From Streptomyces sp. HNM0575 (lineage in GTDB: Bacteria > Actinomycetota > Actinomycetes > Streptomycetales > Streptomycetaceae), in NCBI RefSeq assembly GCF_012726265.1, contig NZ_JAASAG010000011.1:245322-309321 (forward strand): DNA of 64,000 bases, in the 5' to 3' direction. The position numbers and the translations under genes were made by a program. Of the stretch, positions 61,521 through 64,000 are shown one piece after another. The notes beneath the pieces are model-generated. The model saw only the letters and a program-made list of their open reading frames with translations, was not told the DNA's origin and did no database searches. How positions within the stretch are numbered: the first letter of the stretch is position 1; every line of letters starts with the position of its first letter.

Positions 61521-62567
61521 TCACGACGGCGGTACGAAGCCCGTCCTCCGCGGACTCTTCCCCGAGCCCTCCCGCGTCCGTCCGCCCGCGGGCTGATCCG
61601 CGCCCGGCTCCGCCCACGCGGTACCGCCCGCGGACGTACCGGCGACAGCCCCCGACACGGGCGCCCAGGGATGCCCGGCCGACCCGCCCGCACCCCCCGC
61701 CGCACCCGAGTACGCGCCCGCAGCAGGCGCGACCGCTCCCTGCCCGTACCCCGGCCCGTATACAGGCCCCGGCCCGTCAACAGGCCCATGCCCTGGCACC
61801 TGACCGGCGACCGCCCCCTGCACACCGAACGTCCGCTGCGCCTCCCTTGCCTGCCGCTCCGCGACGACCCCCGCCAGATACGTCGCAGCGGGCACGCCGT
61901 ACGGCGCCGGCACCCCCGTACACGAGACGAGGTCCGCCGCCAGCTGCTCCGCCATCGACCGGCTCACGCCTTCGTCGAGCTGCCCCGCACGCATCAGGTA
62001 CTGACGCACCGCCAGCCACAAGCCGCCCGGCACCCGCGACAGATCCAGCTCCCCGAAGCTGCCCGCCAGCCACGCCGGAGGCGGCGGCGCCGGTGCCCCG
62101 CCCGGCTCCGGCACCCTCTCCCGTACGACGAGAGTCCCCGCGAACACGTCGCCCAGCCGCCGCCCACGCGCGGAGATCAGCGACGCCGCGCACGCCACGA
62201 CCCCGAAGAAGACCTGGATCTCGATCACGCCGATCGCCCCGCGCACCAGCGCGTGCCGGAACCGGACGGGCCCGCCGTCCTCCCTCAGCACCCGCAGCCC
62301 GCACAGCACCTTGCCCACCGACCTGCCGCGGCTCAGTGTCTCCACGGCGACCGGTACGCCCACCAGCACCAGCAGGAACAGGGCCACCTGAACCGCCGCC
62401 AGCGCCGCGTCGTCCAGAGAGGCCACCGCGGTCAGAAGCGCAAGCGAAACCGCCAGGTAGACCGCCCACGCGAGCACCAGATCTATGAAGACGGCCAGCG
62501 CACGCGTCGGCAGCCGCGCGGGCCGGAGACCGAGTACGACGGCATCTCCCGTAACGAGCTCGCTCAC
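61521..62567 (-). CDS. RDD-family membrane protein
   Basis: A 348-residue protein. The N-terminal half has the RDD domain with three to four TM segments (RALAVFIDLVLAWAVYLAVS; VALFLLVLVGVPVAVETLSR; GRSVGKVLCGLRVLREDGGP). The conserved Arg-Asp-Asp positions read as R(A)LAVFID and LVLAW here. The second half is soluble with a Gly/Pro/Tyr-rich tail (GPVDGPGPVYGPGYGQGAV). Role unknown. Divergent from the spoIIM-like gene by 77 bp; RDD and SpoIIM proteins often occur together beside MoxR/DUF58 genes, which are not in this window. Confidence 0.87.
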   Translation of the reverse strand: MSELVTGDAVVLGLRPARLPTRALAVFIDLVLAWAVYLAVSLALLTAVASLDDAALAAVQVALFLLVLVGVPVAVETLSRGRSVGKVLCGLRVLREDGGPVRFRHALVRGAIGVIEIQVFFGVVACAASLISARGRRLGDVFAGTLVVRERVPEPGGAPAPPPPAWLAGSFGELDLSRVPGGLWLAVRQYLMRAGQLDEGVSRSMAEQLAADLVSCTGVPAPYGVPAATYLAGVVAERQAREAQRTFGVQGAVAGQVPGHGPVDGPGPVYGPGYGQGAVAPAAGAYSGAAGGAGGSAGHPWAPVSGAVAGTSAGGTAWAEPGADQPAGGRTREGSGKSPRRTGFVPPS

Positions 62568-62644
62568 CGCGCCTCCGCTCCCAGCCGTCCGTACTCCTCC
62601 GCACAGTCTGCCGCTACCCGCCGACGGTCTGCCAAGCTCTCACC

Positions 62645-63652
62645 ATGGACCTGGATGTCTTCGTCTCCGCGCACAGAGCGGAGTGGGACCGGCTGGACGA
62701 ACTGCTGCGCCGCCGTCGCCGGCTCACCGGCCACGAGGCAGACGAACTCGTCACGCTCTACCAGCACACCTCCACCCACCTCTCCCAGGTCCAGTCGAGC
62801 GCCCCCGACCCGGCGCTCGCGGGAAGCCTCACCTCGCTCGTCGCACGCGCACGCAGCGCGGTGACCGGCCCGCGCAGGGCCTCATGGCGCGACGCCGCAC
62901 ACTTCTTCGCCGCCGGATTCCCCGCCGCCGTGTACCGGAGCCGACACTGGTGGGTCCCGGTCGCGCTGCTGTCCGTCGTGGCCGCCGCCCTCATCGGCTG
63001 GTGGATCGGCACCGAGGCCGAGGTCCGCTCAGCCATCGCCGCCCCCGAGGAACTCCGCGAAATGACGCGCCCCGGCGGCCAGTACGAGGCGTACTACTCG
63101 AGCCACCCCGCCACGTCCTTCGCCGCCCAGGTGTGGACGAACAACGCCCAAGCCGCCGCTGTCTGCCTGGCGTTCGGCGCGCTTCTCGGCATCCCCGTGC
63201 TGTGGGTGCTCTTCCAGAACATGCTCAACCTCGGCATCGGCATCGGCCTCATGCAGTCCGCGGGCCGGCTCGACACCTTCCTCGGGCTGATCCTTCCGCA
63301 CGGCATCCTCGAGCTCACCGCGGTCTTCGTGGCCGCGGGCACAGGACTGCGGCTGGGCTGGACCGTCATCGACCCCGGCCCGCGAAGCCGCCGCGTGGCG
63401 CTCGCCGCGGAGGGACGGTCGGCGCTCGGGATGGCCATCGGACTCGCGGCGGTGCTGTTCGTCTCCGGCGTCATCGAGGGCTTCGTGACGCCTTCCGGCC
63501 TCCCCACATGGGCACGCGTCACCATCGGTGTCGTGAGCGAACTCCTGTTCCTCGCCTACGTGTACGTGGTCGGCGGACGAGCCGCACGGGCCGGCGAGAC
63601 CGGCGACGTCTCGGCCGAAGACCGTCCGACGACGGTGCCCACAGCCGCCTGA
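62645..63652 (+). CDS. Stage II sporulation protein M-like (DUF95) membrane protein
   Basis: A 335-residue integral membrane protein: soluble helical N-terminus (MDLDVFVSAHRAEWDRLDEL), TM near 100-120 (VPVALLSVVAAALIGWWIG), a loop (YSSHPATSFAAQVWTNNAQA) with the family's F-x-N-N motif, and four more TM segments including HGILELTAVFVAAGTGLRLG, the conserved HGxxE signature. In Bacillus SpoIIM belongs to the DMP septal peptidoglycan hydrolysis complex; in actinobacteria the role is unknown. It is the last protein gene before an rRNA operon. Confidence 0.9.
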   Translation: MDLDVFVSAHRAEWDRLDELLRRRRRLTGHEADELVTLYQHTSTHLSQVQSSAPDPALAGSLTSLVARARSAVTGPRRASWRDAAHFFAAGFPAAVYRSRHWWVPVALLSVVAAALIGWWIGTEAEVRSAIAAPEELREMTRPGGQYEAYYSSHPATSFAAQVWTNNAQAAAVCLAFGALLGIPVLWVLFQNMLNLGIGIGLMQSAGRLDTFLGLILPHGILELTAVFVAAGTGLRLGWTVIDPGPRSRRVALAAEGRSALGMAIGLAAVLFVSGVIEGFVTPSGLPTWARVTIGVVSELLFLAYVYVVGGRAARAGETGDVSAEDRPTTVPTAA

Positions 63653-63738
63653 TGTGCATCGCGGTCCGGTGACCTGTTACTGTTTCCGCCGTTGCGGGGC
63701 CGGTTGAAGGTTCTCGCGACGAAGGATCCGACGAGACC

Positions 63739-63757
63739 CCGGAGTTGTGAACTCCGG
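63739..63757 (+). terminator. Hairpin between spoIIM-like gene and rrn promoter
   Basis: CCGGAGTT (63739-63746), loop GTG, AACTCCGG (63750-63757). It is about 90 bp after the stop and upstream of the rRNA promoter, so it may shield that promoter. Confidence 0.55.
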
Positions 63758-63829
63758 CGGTGCGGTCGGCATCCGTTCGCTTCCCAACGCGACTCCGAAT
63801 TACGGAAATCGACGGGAAGCACCCCCCGA

Positions 63830-63857
63830 TTCACTGTCGGAACAGCTCTGATAGAGT
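63830..63857 (+). promoter_or_regulatory. rRNA operon promoter
   Basis: TTCACT (63830-63835), 16-bp spacer, TAGAGT (63852-63857), followed by CGGGAAACACCGAGAGGGAA, which resembles Streptomyces rrn promoter sequences as I recall them. rrn operons in this genus have several tandem promoters; others may lie at 63655-63830 but are not clear. Confidence 0.65.
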
Positions 63858-63863
63858 CGGGAA

Positions 63864-64000
63864 ACACCGAGAGGGAAGCGCCCGGAGCGGCCTGTTGTGG
63901 GTCTGTGATGGAAGCGTCCGTTCTTTGAGAACTCAACAGCGTGCCAAAAGTCAACGCCAGATATGTTGATACCCCGTGCCCTGGGGCTTGGTCCTTGGGG
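63864..64000 (+). ncRNA. Leader of an rRNA operon (16S gene expected just beyond the window)
   Basis: TTTGAGAACTCAACAGCGTG (63924 onwards) and CCAAAAGTCAACGCCAGATA form the conserved antitermination (boxA-like) and processing leader found before 16S rRNA in streptomycetes; a related TTTGAGAACTCAA element precedes mycobacterial rrn. The window ends before the 16S 5' end, which should follow within about 200 bp. Two short open frames over this region are chance. Confidence 0.8.

Noticed and set aside
63692..63969. Two short + strand frames after spoIIM-like gene
   Set aside because: They lie over the rRNA promoter and leader and have no ribosome-binding site.

Overview
The window is a 64-kb stretch of very GC-rich chromosome (third codon positions almost all G or C, many GTG/TTG starts, frequent 4-bp ATGA/GTGA overlaps) from a Streptomyces or close relative. 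The evidence is the gene content: whiB, a SigB/F/G-type sigma factor with partner-switching regulators, F420 biosynthesis, five LytR-CpsA-Psr (LCP) proteins, and the leader of an rRNA operon at the right edge. From memory, gene order resembles the S. coelicolor chromosome from the hut genes towards an rRNA operon. The block purE-purK-gtrA, fadE, LCP, TIGR03089, manC-like, fbiB-fbiA, whiB, DUF3499, manB, SIS, manA, ahcY also parallels Mycobacterium tuberculosis Rv3248c-Rv3277. Neither comparison could be run here.

Region by region. (1) 1-8.9 kb: 3' end of a LysR regulator, a fold-III PLP decarboxylase-like gene, and a divergent histidine-utilisation operon hutU, M20 amidohydrolase, hutF, hutI. 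No classical hutG is present; the M20 enzyme sits in its place. (2) 9.0-11.6 kb: a sigma factor divergent from a STAS anti-anti-sigma factor and an HATPase anti-sigma-type protein. (3) 11.7-17.4 kb: M19 dipeptidase-purE-purK operon, gtrA, and a two-component system whose kinase gene overlaps gtrA tail to tail. (4) 18.0-24.7 kb: POT peptide transporter, secreted alpha/beta hydrolase, acyl-CoA dehydrogenase, UDP-glucose dehydrogenase, and a CGNR regulator divergent from a VOC gene across a cluster of GGTAAC motifs. (5) 24.8-37.4 kb: envelope region with five LCP genes, a thioesterase, a polymer-type glycosyltransferase, a TIGR03089 protein and a secreted PGRP amidase. (6) 37.6-44.3 kb: sugar-nucleotide transferase, AlkA-like glycosylase, fbiA-fbiB, cysteine dioxygenase, whiB. 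(7) 44.5-52.8 kb: 1290-residue membrane glycosyltransferase coupled to a DUF5719 protein, an ArsR/SRPBCC pair, a 217-bp MITE abutting the stop codon of a metallopeptidase-family gene, and DUF3499. (8) 53.0-64.0 kb: mannose-phosphate metabolism (manB, Trm112, SIS isomerase, manA), a cation-efflux protein, ahcY, a conserved unknown, RDD and SpoIIM membrane proteins, then an rrn promoter and leader.

How the parts relate: hut genes convert urocanate towards glutamate. ManB, ManA, the SIS isomerase and the nucleotidyltransferase plausibly supply activated mannose for envelope glycans; the glycosyltransferases would build them and LCP enzymes attach them to peptidoglycan. PurE/PurK make IMP precursors and AhcY recycles S-adenosylhomocysteine.

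A striking sequence-level trait is the large number of short, nearly perfect tandem repeats (12-78 bp) in intergenic gaps, across stop codons and in protein linkers. The best-supported discrete novelty is the MITE. No CRISPR array, tRNA, complete rRNA, prophage or complete insertion sequence was found.
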